64,000 nt of DNA, taken from positions 1-64,000 of the forward strand of contig NGBS01000615.1 in NCBI GenBank assembly GCA_002245135.1. The letters are read 5' to 3'. Below the pieces are notes generated by a model. The model saw only the letters and a list, made by a program, of their open reading frames with translations, ran no database searches and was not told the DNA's origin. How positions within the stretch are numbered: position 1 is the first letter of the stretch; every line of letters starts with the position of its first letter. The position numbers were made by a program, and so were the translations under genes. This document shows, in pieces, positions 32,323 to 44,900 of the stretch. This DNA comes from Proteromonas lacertae. Its lineage: Eukaryota; Sar; Bigyra; Opalinata; Proteromonadidae.

Positions 32323-34824
32323 ATTAATTATTTAATTCTTCATAAATTCTATATTTTTTTTATTTTTCTTATCATAGTATATCACATCAATCAAATAATC
32401 ATCTAAATCATGTAAGATTCTATCATCAATAACAATATCTTTTATCTCTGTTACTGCTTCAACAACTTTATCATCAGTAACTTTATTAATTTTACTAGGG
32501 ATTGATGATTCGACATTACTACCTTTTCTTTTTGGTGGATTATTTCCATTTCCATTAAATGGAATATTATTATTATTCACTTCATTATTTTCAATAGTTT
32601 TAATCTTTTTATTTGGTCTAATTTCATCTTCTGCTTCTTGATCTTTATCATCATCTTTTTCATTTCTTTCATTTCCTTTTCCAACTGCTTTTTTGATATT
32701 TCTTTTTCTTTTAATGGCAGAATGTTTTTCATCAATCTTATTTTTTGTTTTTTTTATCTCTTCTTTTATTTCTTTATTTTTCTTTTCAAGTTCATCTATT
32801 AATTCTGTTTTACCCTTTAATATTTTACATTCTTTTTCCAATACTACAACTTCTTTTTCCAATTTCATAGTTGCTTCATCTTTTGATTGATTTTTCTTTT
32901 CCAATTGTTTGTATTTAGTAACTAATTGTTTATTTTTAGTAACCAATTGTTGGGTTTTCTTTTTCAATTCATTATTATCTTTCAAATATGCATTATAAGT
33001 ATTTGTATCACTATCTCTTCTATTTAAATATCTTTTTATAAACTTTTCGTCATATATGTTTTTATATCCCCTATGATAAAGTTCATTAATCAAAAACTAT
33101 ATAATTATATATATAAATATTAATATCATACATAACTCTCACAAATTATTCTCTTTTCTTTATCCATACTATCTATTATCTCTTTCTTTTTATTCTTTGG
33201 GATATAGCCATTATCATATAAAGCATTTGCAAGAATATCTTTATCATTATTTTTGTCTTTCTTATTCTTATTCTTATTCATCTTCATATTTAGTCTTTTC
33301 AGATTGTCGATTATATGCGATTTATGATAGCTATATAACATCTATACAGTAATAATAATAATATACATTTAGAAATGCTATTAAAGTATTTTTAGTCTTA
33401 AGCTCCTTCGAAATTGTCATTTGAACTCCATTTATATTATACTTGTTAATAATACATGAATCTATTGCTGGAAAATTAATTATTCTTCCAAAATCCACAT
33501 AAATACCATCAAATATATCTCCTTCTGTTATTACACCTTCTGCAATAAGACAACTAATCTTATCATCTTCTTTCTTTTTAATCATTATACTCAAATCTGT
33601 GATTTCACAATTTTTAATTCTAGTATAACTCTTAGTCATATTTCCATCTACTATTTTACAGTTTTTTATTATTCCTTCTTCTATTACAGTTATACCATTT
33701 TTATTTACTTTTATACCACTTACAAGTTCTCCTTCTTTAATATCTGAGTTTTTAATCCTATATTTCTCACCATGATCAAGATAATTAAGGAATTTATCCA
33801 TTTCTCTATAAGTTAATCTATATTCAGGTAGATTAACTGGAATTCTTTTTTTATCTGAATTATAGTCAGTATAAGCATTATTTTCAAATATAATGTGACA
33901 CATTCTTTCGAATATCAATGGATCTTTGTTAGTCATTATATCACCTTCAAATACTTCATATAATAATTTATAATCCTTATCAAAAAAACAATGACTTAAT
34001 ATATATTGTTTCATTTCTGTTGATAAATATCTCAAGTTGTCAGGTATTACATTAAATTGATTAGTATCATATATAAATAACTTTTCTTCATAATTTGGTG
34101 GAATAAATAATGGCAATTTCTTTTCAGATTCTTTAAAATTTGGAATGGTGTTAATATATTCACCTAATCCTTCCAATGTATATTCTACCCTTAAATTACA
34201 TCCACTTGCAATTATATCATTTACTTTCTTATATTTGTCATAGTCTGTTCTACATTGATCAATGATTATTTCTAATTCTTTTTTATCGAATTGTAGTATG
34301 TAGAATTGGATAGAGCATCTCTTATTTGCCATTATTTTATATTTGTCTGCTTTTGGAGATCTGATCATAATGATAACTTTATCATCACTAAAATCATCTT
34401 CATGAATCACCTTGTCATCACTGATAACGATTGTTTTGCCTTTTAAATCGGGTATATCTTGTCTTCTTTCCAAGAATTTATTAGTGCCTGCCAATCTAAA
34501 ATGATATATGTTATCTGTATCACTTACACCATATACTACTATGTAATATCCATCAAAATCATCATCATTATTAAGACAATACGCCAAAAAACAACACAAT
34601 GTAGTCTTACCCATACCACTATTGCCGTAGACTAAAAAACAATTCTGATAATTCCTACCTTCACCTTTATTCCCACCTTTACTTTGATTCTTATCTTTAC
34701 TTTGATTTTTCTTTACCATATCTTTAATGCTGTTTAAATAATACACTATTTCATTATTATCACTTTTTTTCATCAACTTAAGATGATCAATATTTCTATA
34801 ACTTATCACATAATTGAAATTCAT
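32323..34824 (-). CDS. Crinkler/RHS-type NTPase with coiled-coil tail, exons 1-3
   Basis: Exon 1 (34,824-33,367, ATG start) encodes a P-loop NTPase: Walker A FLVYGNSGMGKTTL at about residues 72-85, then TIVISDDKVIHEDD (Walker B region), MIRSPKADKY and a Lys/Glu helix. A long run of short beta strands follows (residues 380-470, EEGIIKNCKIVDGN), resembling a repeat solenoid. A 25-nt intron leads to exon 2 (33,341-33,132, 70 Lys-rich codons) and a 35-nt intron to exon 3. Exon 3 is a long coiled coil with a KRKRNIKK nuclear-signal-like cluster. A TAA at 32,332 ends it three codons before a further splice donor. The product is about 810 residues if that TAA is genuine; otherwise it is the N-terminal half of a giant gene continuing to 29.6 kb. 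Confidence 0.7.
33097..33131 (-). other. 35-nt intron
   Basis: GTATGATATT ... ATTATATAG on the minus strand. It is phase 0, joining ESY to FLINELYHRG; both flanking frames are clearly coding. Confidence 0.8.
33342..33366 (-). other. 25-nt intron
   Basis: GTATATTATT ... CTGTATAG on the minus strand. It is phase 0, joining IAFLN to MLYSYHKSH. This is the shortest intron in the window. Confidence 0.75.
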
Positions 34825-35040
34825 GAGATTAATAGAAATTCAATAACTATACTCTTCGATTACTATAATTATCAAATGAAATGTACAGTTATAAACTTGT
34901 CAATTACATGTAATTGGAGTAAAAGACTTATTTGCAAACTATTATTACATTACAAAAATAAAGTAACAGATATAGCAATAATTCATTTGGTGTATGAAAA
35001 ACAAAAACTGGATCATATGGAATCAGTGTTGTATTTTTAG

Positions 35041-36135
35041 GTCAAAAAATATAGGTTTACCTATAGGTCAAAACCTATACCTTTAGCTTGACCTTTACCT
35101 TCCTTATACTAACTATTAGTTGACCTCCTATTGAACATGAGTTAAGAAGCATATTATCTAACCATAAATACAAAATTAATGTTTTATACATCATCTTTCA
35201 AATATCAAATTTGACCGTCAGTCGATGCACTTTTTATATTACTTTTATTTTGATCTATTTCTCAATGATGACTCACAATAACATAATATTAACATAATAT
35301 TAAATTAATTATAGAATAAAAAAGAAAAAACATCAAGCTTGATGGTTTGACTAAGTTAATCTTTATTTTTTAAGATTTAGATCATTTAGATGTATAATTA
35401 CTCAATATTTATAAGACTTTATAATATTTGAAACTATAGGGATATCACATTAACCCCTATCGCATCAAAAGAGTTGTGATTTTATTCAGTTGCTGTATGT
35501 TAGAGAAATAAAATTTTAACTACTCCAAAATGTTTTGGAAAAACGTGATTTAAATAGATTTTGTCAACAAAGATCTATTTAAATTCATAGCCTTCAATGC
35601 AGTCAGTACCACAATATTAGACTCACCAGAATTTAGAAGGTTTTGCTTCAAACTAGGATATATTATACCTCTAAGAGAGTTTTATAATGCTTATTTATTT
35701 TCAGAAACTGAGAAAGTAAGAGACTTATTGAAGACAAATCATTAATATCCAGAAATAGAGATTTATTATTATAATTACATTTATATTTATTTTTTAGAGA
35801 TAGTAATCAATATAAATTAATCATCAAAATAACAAATTGTTTATAAATATGTTAAATATTATTGAGTAGTTTGTAGATGAATTTTAATATATTATAATAG
35901 ATATTTTTACAATTTCAACCAATCTTAGTCATAACTATGGTAATCAAAGTAAAACAGGAAGCAGGAATAATTTTTTATATAGTATGGTAGTTTGTATTAA
36001 ACAAATGTTACTCAGTAAGTGATTAAAATAGACTTTAACAAAATAATGCTTGAGGTTTGACAGACCTACAGTCAAAGCTAGATTATAGGTTTTACCTATA
36101 ACCTATAGGTTACTTATTTATACAACCCTGTTTGG
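35041..36135. mobile_element. dispersed repeat remnant with hAT-like transposase piece
   Basis: The left border (35,041-35,231) carries AGGTTTACCTATAGGTC motifs, is G/T-asymmetric, and recurs inverted at 52,894-53,082. The right border (36,045-36,110) carries related ATAGGTTTTACC and ACCTATAGGTT motifs. Between them, 35,555-35,748 on the plus strand encodes FKFIAFNAVSTTILDSPEFR and LGYIIPLREFYNAY. These resemble the conserved early catalytic-domain segment of hAT transposases (F-x-x-ll ... P-Y-x-xPsR). It stops at 35,748. It is a fragment without start or end. Confidence 0.45.
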
Positions 36136-36267
36136 AATAGTAAGAGTTGTGCAATATAAAATGATCATTTATAAACAATGAAGAAAGAAAAAATCATTTA
36201 TAAATAATGGGTAATATCATCTACGAATTTCTCTTTATTAGATTGATAATGAGCAAAACAAAACGAT

Positions 36268-37560
36268 TCACATTATTCTGCCATTTTGCATATCTTCAAT
36301 TTTTATTATTATCGGATATATATGACAATTAATATCTTTTGAATAATCCTCAAAATACTTTATAAATTCTTTATCATTCATTATTTTATCTACATCAGAA
36401 AATGGAAATACAACAACATTATTAATAACAAAACATATATCATAATCTTTACCAATATCAAATTGACCAATATAATAACCTTCTCCACATCCTATTGAAG
36501 TTGTAGTGTTTAGGAAATATTTCTTAAATATATTCATCTGATTATTATTAAAATTTATGACTTTATCATTCCACTCTACATTATTCGTAATTGAATACCA
36601 CACCAATTCTCTGAATAATAGTTTATATAGTGGATGATTTTCATTTGTTCCTATTACAGATATAAAATAATCCATCATATTTTTAAAGTCTTTTTCAGTG
36701 TATTTGTGACTTGTACATAAATAAACATATTTAAATACTCTGTTAGAGATGTATTCTAATTGAAGTCTATCAATTGAATCATAATCTAATACTTTGTATT
36801 TTACAATATAATGTGATAAATCTGAATCTAATCTATCAACATTTAATCCAACATCATCTTCCAAGTTTGATTCTTTACCTCTTTCACATGGATATAAATA
36901 TTTCTTTATAAAACTAAAATAACCAAGGGTATTTACAGTGGTTCTACATATCTCAATTCTGTTTTACCTTTAGCATCTAATTTTGGTATGCATGATACAT
37001 TCATTTTACAATTATAGCAATAGAATGTTTTTCTATTGTTAAAATCATTTACATATTCACATTCTCTTGGAATTATTGTTTTATCATTTTTATTACAATA
37101 TGGACAAGTTAAAATTTCTTTAACATTATAAACTTCATTTCTATAATCTTTTGCTTTTAAAATTAAGCCATACAAATTATCATATGCAAAAGCATCAGGA
37201 TAAAATTCATCTCTACTGGTAATACTTAATGTTTCTTTTCTTCTTCTAATTTTTAATTCAATCAATACACATGGATTTAGAATTGGTTTTGTATTATTCA
37301 TTTCACCAATACAATAGTTTCTTCTTTGTCCATCTTTTGTATAAAATGTTGTTGGAGATATATAATTACTTAAAATCATATCTAACTTATCTAAACCTTC
37401 TTTATATGATCTACATATCATATTTGATGGATTTAAATATATAAAATTAGAATCCAAAAACCTTTTCATTTTTTGATTACTTTTGATTTCTTTTATCAAA
37501 TCATTCGTTATAGTTAACTCTTCTTTATTGAATTCAATTTTTTTATATTTCTTTACTTAT
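36268..37560 (-). pseudogene. chimeric fragment: zinc-ribbon piece plus Crinkler/RHS NTPase C-terminal piece
   Basis: The upstream part (37,499-36,933, open to about 37,558, no ATG) encodes a basic domain with CPYCNKND ... FYCYNCKM, a likely zinc ribbon. A shift of frame near 36,935 leads into LGYFSFIKKYLYPC ... SHYIVKY ... FRELVWYSITNN. This matches the region after the GNVPRHIYY motif in the split gene (LGYMKFLKTYVFPC ... CHYIVKY ... FKELVWYNCLNN). The NTPase core itself is missing. The piece therefore looks like a recombination product or a decayed paralogue. Both halves end at ordinary stops. Confidence 0.55.
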
Positions 37561-38081
37561 AAAAATCAATAAAATTGAAAATTGTTCAGTTATTGAATTT
37601 TGATAAACTTAGTGAAATTGTATGTATATTGCTCGATTCTTACCTGCACTACTTCCACAATGAGCATATATCATAATTATTGGACATTGTACAATTATTA
37701 GTATGCTAATTGATAGGATATTTTTTGATCATTGTTTATATATCATCACAATTTCTGCAGTAACAATATATTCTTTAAATCACTAATTATATATGCTATA
37801 ATATCATTATTATCCAAGTACTTTAATAATACATTATTTATCACCTATTTTGTGTATTGGACTTACAAACATTCTCCAACGCTCAACAAACACATAATAA
37901 AGAGATAAGAAGATAATTACTACTTATAATTTTAATAAATAGACTCAAAAGTATTTATAAAGTGAACAACATACCACTAACTTCATATCTCATCTATAAA
38001 ATTGATTTTTTATTTTTTAATTGAAATTATGTCCGTTTCAAATTTTTCTTTTTTTGTATTTCTTTTATCATTTTCATAATA
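37561..38081. other. AT-rich intergenic stretch
   Basis: I see no gene, RNA or clear repeat. Confidence 0.4.
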
Positions 38082-41000
38082 TTAACTTCTAGCTACATTT
38101 TCACACAATTCTTTTATCATTTTTTCGCTATTATAAACACTCTTTGTTATTTCTTTATATACCACTTCTCTTATCGTCTCAGATATAAATCTAAGCTTAC
38201 CAGATTTTGTTACATCATTTTCATCTGTTTCATATATAAATATAAATTTATAATAAGACTTTGAAAGAGATGAAATAGTTATACCTTTTGTAATTTCTAC
38301 AAGAGTATTTTGATTTACTTCTTTTATTATACGATCAACAGTCTCCTTATTATATGATATAGAATTACCAATAATACCTCCATAATATGAATAGTTTTTA
38401 TTAAATTTAATAATATTAGCAACATATCTGTCTCCATAGAATTTAATTTTATTCTTTATACTATCATAATTAGTAAAATTGGTTTGGATTGTTTCTGTAA
38501 AATCTAAACTGTTTAATAAGGCAACTTCATTTACTTTGAAATGTTTTATACTTATTATCATATGCATCAGCTATTATTATTATCATTTTAGCATCAGAAT
38601 AATCATCTTCACCAATAATTTCTCCATCAGAAATTACTGCAAATGGTTTGTCTATATGATTTGCCTTATCACGAATACTTATAGACTTTTCTTTAAATTT
38701 AGCACTAATAAAATCAGCTAATATTGTTTTACCAATTTTACTATGACCAAGTATTAAATAATTTCTTTGATATTCAAAATCGAAATTATCTTTTGAAATA
38801 ATATCCCACATATCTTTGAAACATTTTCTCATAACATATATATCAAGTCCTATATATATATATCAAAATTTTGTATTATTAGATCATTCAATGTTGGTAT
38901 TAGAGGATGTAATGATTCTGCCATTGATAATGATTCTGCTAATGATGTCGCTGATGTTGATCATGATGTTGTATTTTTAATTGGGAATTTTGTATTAAAT
39001 ATTAATTCAGGTGCTTTATTTTGATAATACTGTGTGTATTTTATTCCACAATACTTAAATATCTGTTCTTTATTCTCACTGTATGCCTATTTTATTATAT
39101 ATATATACATAATATTTTAATACTTCTATCGATCTTGCCATTATTTCTCCATCCCTACTCACATCAATATTTTCATTTTCTAATAACACTTTTATAAACA
39201 CTCCATTCATTATCAAATCAAAGAAATTATCTTCATCCAAAATATAGTAAACAAAATTCAATCCATTAACAGCATTATAAACATATACTTCTTTCTTAGA
39301 ATTTAATACGAAATTTGGATCACTTACAATGTTACCTTTAGCTTTAGCTGTAGCTGCAACTGTTGTTGTAAATAAGTCATATGATTTTTTATTATTATCA
39401 TAAAGCTGAATCTCTTCTTTACTTAATTTATATGCTACAATTTGTTTTAAAGCCATCTTTCTTATATAATTCTCATTATTAGGTTTATAATATTCTTCAA
39501 TCTATCTAAATTCATCTACATTTCTAGGTGGATAGAATTTACATACTATATATTTTTCTACATCTTCAGAAATGAATTTCAATTTTTCTTTTGGCTGTAA
39601 TATACATTCTTTTAAATCATTATCCCATTTTAACTGTAAATCATATTTCAATATAAAATTAAATAAATCATGACCTGGTAAATTCTCTTTCTTCATATAT
39701 TTCTCTAATAAATCATTATAACCAGTTGTTTTTATTACATTGTCTATTAACTGCTTATAATATATCCAATAATCTCTTTTATCATAATTATTATAATATA
39801 AAAAATGGTAATATATTTGGCGAGGAATATTACCATACTTTTTACATATACTTTCAAAATTATTAACATTACCTCTATTAGTATCACGATTAATAGAATC
39901 TTTATCAAAACCTATACACTTATCAAACCAGTCTTCTATTTCTTTATGTGATAATAAATCAAAATATAATTCTTTATATAATAGAAATTTCTTTTTGTAT
40001 AGTTGATTGTTACTACGATCAGGTGAACTGATGGAAATGACTTTGTTACTTATATGGAATTCTTCATTAAAAGTGTCAACTATTATTATAGAATCTTTTA
40101 TCTCATTCAATTTAATTTTAATTCTAAAAAATACACCTTCTTTCATTAAATATATTTTCTTATCACCATCATTTCCATGTTTTTTCCCTTTCACTATGTA
40201 AATATCTTTAAATTTTCCATCATTTTTCTTCCATACATTATTATTACTATTTATCACCTTATCATCAATATGATAAGTCAATCCTTCTTTTATCAAATCA
40301 TCATAATTTGGATTATCTTCTGTTATTATTTTATTTACTTCTATTTCTTTTGTCTTCCATGTTTCATACATTTCGACATAATCAATTCCTCTCATTATTC
40401 TTAATGCCAATAGATATGCTTCTACAACTACATCGAATGAAACATTACCATTCATACAGTCATTCTTATATTCATTAATCTTAGTATTATCAATTAATGT
40501 AGAAATATTATAGTTTATATAATTAACATTGGTTTTATATATAGTATCTAATACATATCTAAAACAATTATCTTTATCTCTGTAGGTAAGTGAAATACTT
40601 TCATTTAAATCAGTGATTGTATACTTTCCATTAGTTATGATATAACTACTTTTTAAAGTAGGATTACATTTCTTAGTTTCAATAAGACTTCTAAACATAT
40701 CATAATTCGATGTAATGAATTCTTTTATAATATGTTCAAGAGTTTTAATTTCTTCATGCTGATTTACATCTTTAGGTAATTGTTCTGAAATGTTTGCCAT
40801 TTCTTTCTTTAATTCTTCTTTTTGTAAATATTTCTTTACAATTTCATTCAATGGATAATATAAGAAATTATTCCTTATGAAGTACAACAATACATATATA
40901 AATGATGTTTTACCAATACCTGGTTCACCAGTTACTATAATGTTAGATTTGTCTACTGATAAACATTTACAAATATGACGAAACATTTCATAATAGCATT

Positions 41001-41097
41001 CTCTTAAAAATATTCTACTATTTGGAAATTGAAATACTTTTGTTGAATCTGAAAAACTTAAACATTTCTTGCTTTCATCACTTTTATCAACTCTCAA
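38082..41097 (-). pseudogene. decayed paralogue of the double-NTPase Crinkler/RHS gene
   Basis: It begins abruptly at a mobile-element end (41,105), so both SPRY-like domains are lost. Present are VFQFPNSRIFLRECYYEMF, Walker A IIVTGEPGIGKTSF, the SSPDRSN segment and YGNIPRQIYYHFLYY, then a TAG at 39,502. The same frame goes on (MALKQIVAYKLS ... FFDLIMNGVFIKVLL) to a 37-nt intron at 39,087-39,123, equivalent to the intron of the intact gene. The second exon has a TGA, a Ser/Thr/Ala linker, a further frame change and then the second NTPase (LILGHSKIGKTIL), cut by TGA at 38,527 and a frameshift. It ends at 38,082 without the nuclease-like domain. Confidence 0.75.
39087..39123 (-). other. 37-nt intron
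   Basis: GTATTAAAAT ... AATAAAATAG on the minus strand. It sits at the same place as the introns at 43,840-43,872 and 54,754-54,791 of the paralogues. Confidence 0.75.
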
Positions 41098-41104
41098 CGT
41101 AAAT

Positions 41105-41240
41105 TTTTTGAAAAACTAAGTGTATATCTGTGATATTTAGGGGCTCATGGTTACGTATATAACTTCAACGTAATCTAAAACCCTTTTATCTCCCAACGGC
41201 GCAAATCTCCCAACGGCGTACAACAGATAACAATATAGCA
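41105..41240. repeat. single end of a MITE-like element
   Basis: The sequence shares CTCCCAACGGCG, the CTTCAACG(T/C)AATCTAAAA block and GGTTACGTATATAACTTC with the terminal repeats at 59,113-59,632. Only one end is present. It abuts the truncated gene at 38,082-41,097 and probably marks the deletion point. Confidence 0.6.
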
Positions 41241-41910
41241 TATGATACTTTAGATTATTAAAGTTCTAGTGATGAAGGTTTTAGTGATGAAGGATCTCAA
41301 AGCCCTTACTTTTAAGGGTATTATTATTATGAAATATTATTGTTTGTTATTGTTATAAGATAATAATACATAATTATGAAAAGAATAAATATTTTTATAG
41401 AGTTTAATATCCCTAAAATCACACAAAATATAAAAATTCAAATAAAATAATTGAAAAGGGCAAATTGTATCTTTTTTATTTTTAGATAGTATAAAGGACG
41501 CCCCTTTCAATTTTTGCCCGGGACATGCCCTTGTCCCGCCACTGCCGTGTCCCTTTATTATTCAACCCAGATTAATAATAAATTCAAAAATAATAATGAA
41601 AATATATGGTAATATAATCCTTAAATTAAAATTATTTTCAAAATAAAAAGTAGATATTATTTTGTATGTTTCATTTCAAAGGACTTCCTTTTTGATTTTG
41701 TCCTGGGTCATGTCCCTGTCCTGACCCTGTCCTGCCTAACTCACGTTTTATCGAAAGGTCATGTCCGATATATAAATAGACGCATTGAATTACTGAGGAG
41801 TTTTGGTGAGTAAAAAGCACAACAAAATTCCTAACCCTAACATAAATCAATAATAATATTTTTACAGACTGTCAATCTATAACAATGAATCTGATTAACT
41901 ATTTTGGTCC
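41241..41910. other. intergenic stretch with G/C-rich islands
   Basis: There is no gene. At 41,490-41,575 and 41,690-41,760 two related islands carry GGACGCCCC/GGACTTCC followed by GTCC/GCCC-rich tracts (TGTCCCGCC, TGTCCTGCC). Similar motifs occur at 1,036-1,140. They are probably the ends of one dispersed repeat family. Confidence 0.4.
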
Positions 41911-44900
41911 TTATGTATTTATAGTTGTTAACATCTTATCATAAAAAAAAATTAAATCTTGATATGTAACAGTAATTGTTTTCTTCTTTAACTTTGCTTC
42001 ATCATATAATCTTTGCTTGTTATTATCATCTAAATCGTTTCTTGTTAACATTTGAAAACTTTCTGGATAATACTCAGTATCTCTGTCAAATACTTTTATA
42101 CATTTAACATTTGCTTTATTACTTATAAAAAAGTAACCAACATTAATATTTCTATCAATTCTTTTGTAAGTATTTTTTTTATATCCTTTTGAATAAATTT
42201 TGTATAAATTATGAAGAATCATTGACATCTCAGGTGCATATTTATGTTCATCACCAACTGTAATTTGAATTCCAAATGGTCCAATTAATGCATCAATATC
42301 AGGAAATTGGTGATGATAACTGAAGTCAATAATAGGAATTATATTACCATCATTATATTTTTTGAAGTTTTCTATTTCATCCTGCAACTTATTACCTCCT
42401 TCAACATCTTTTGGTATAACTATTTTTTCATTATTTGGTTTATCATCCGTTTTATTATTTGACATTAACAATTTTTTTATTTCCAATAATTGTTTTTCAT
42501 CTTTGGTTAGTCTACTATTTTTTGACGTTTTATTTTTTCTTAATTGTTGAAATTCATTTTCAATTAACTTTATCATTCTTTTAACTATTTCACTTCTAAA
42601 ATCAGGGGATTTATTCATCAAATATAAAATAATCTTTTCATATAAATTTCCACCTATACCTCCAGTAGGATTATTACGATACACATTTATCATGTCTTTA
42701 CAATCTTCTACTTTATTAATTGTAAATAGTTTTTTATATACCATTTCTCTTATTGTTTCAGATATAAATCTTAGATTATTAGATTTAGTTACATCATTTT
42801 CATCTGTTTCATATATAAAAACATTTTGATATTCTGTCTTTGATAGAGGAGATTTAGTTATACCTCTCATAATATCTTTTATCAAATCTAAATTTACTAT
42901 TTCTAAATTAATACTACTTTCATTATTATTACATAATCCTATAATACCTCCATGATATTTATAATTATCCTTCATCAATTTACATTCATTAATTATCTTA
43001 GAATCTGTGACTGTTCTTACAACATTCATTGAATGAAATGTCGTAAAGTCTTTATTAACATTAAATGTTGTAAGTTTCAATTGTATTACTTGTTTCACTT
43101 CTTTTAAAGTAAATGGTGGTATATACATCAACAATGGACATCGTTTACTTTGAAATGTTTTACACTTTTTTTCAGAAGGCTTGGCTAACATTATTATCAT
43201 TTTAGCATCTGGATAATCATCTTCGCCTACAGCTGGTCCATCAACAATAACAATATATGGATCGGCTATACCTTTACCAAAATTTTCTTTTTTTGAATTA
43301 TTCTGTTCGTTTTCATATTCATAAAACACTTCAATCCTTCCTTGTAGTTCTTTTTTAAGTTTATCATTCAGAAAACTACCTAATATTGTTTTACCTATTC
43401 TACTATGACCGAATATTAAATAATTTCTTTGATATGGAAAACCAAAATCATCTTTACAAATAATATTCAACATATCATCAAAACACTTTCTCATTAAACA
43501 AATTCCATAATCTCCTACATATACATTAAAATCTTCTTTTTCCTCCTCCTCCTCTTTTCTTTTATTATTTTTCATTCTTTCATTCTTTACTTTCTCTTCA
43601 TTTGCTGATATTTCTTCTAGTTCAGCTTTTGTCAAAGGTTTATCATCATCATCATCCTCTTCTTCATTATCTTCTACATAAGATGCAGTTGTTGATTGTG
43701 ATGTTGTTGGTAATGTTGATGCTGATGTTGTTGATGATGTTGGTGATGGGAGTGGAACTTCGAAATTAATATCAAGTAATCTTTCAGATGGTGTTATTAC
43801 ACAATACACAAACCATCCACTTTTAATTTCACTACATTCCTATTATATTATATTATATATAAATATTCATACTCTTATAGAATCTTGCATTGCCTTTTTA
43901 ATATCATTTGATATTTTATCTTTATTAAATATTTCATCATTATCTAATTTCTTATCATCTAGTAAAACTTTTATAAACACCCCATCCATAATTAGATCAA
44001 AGAAATTATTATCATCCAATATAAAATAAATAAGATTCAATGCATTTTCAGGATAATAAACAGATACTTCTTTCTCAGAATTTAATTTGAATTTAGGATC
44101 ACATGCAATAACATTGTTATTAGTACTTAATTCAAATGCTACTTTTTGTTTTAATAGCATTCTTTTCATATATATATCATCATATGTATCATTATCAGAA
44201 AATGCATTATACTCATTTTTGACTTTATTATATTCAGAATTATTTGTAGGAGGATAGAATTTACATCTAATATAATTTTCAACTGCTTTGGAAATATATA
44301 TTAATCCTTCTTTTGGTTGTAATACATTATGTAGTAAATCATTATCCCATTCATTCTGTAAATTATATTTCAATATAAGATTGGATGATGCATTATCTTG
44401 TAATATATCTGTATTTTTATATTTATTTTTAAACTTCTCATAACCAATACTACCTATTACTCCTTCGATCAACTGCTTATAATAATCCCAATAATCTTTA
44501 CCATAGTTTTCATTATATAAATAATGGTAATATATTTGTCGAGGTATATTTCCATATCTGTTACATATCTTTTTAAATTCAGAAACTCTATTTCTATTAT
44601 GAATATCAAAACCAATGCAGTTTACAAACCATTCTCCAATTTCATCAAAAGATAATGAATCAAAATATAAATCTTTATGTGGTATTATTACATCTTTGTA
44701 TTCACTATAGTTTTTACTATCAGGCGAACTTATTGAGATGATTTTGTTACTTCTATCGAATTTATCATTAAAAGTATCAACTATTATTATTGAATCTTTA
44801 ATATCTTTCAAATTAATATTTATCTTAAATATAACACCATCCCTCAACAAATATATTTTCTTTGCATCAGAAGATCCACCTCTTTTTCCTTTTACTACAT

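Noticed and set aside
34783-35040. 85-codon plus-strand ORF
   Set aside because: It overlaps the 5' end and upstream region of the minus-strand NTPase gene and the border of a dispersed repeat. Composition is like intergenic AT-rich DNA and no domain is visible.
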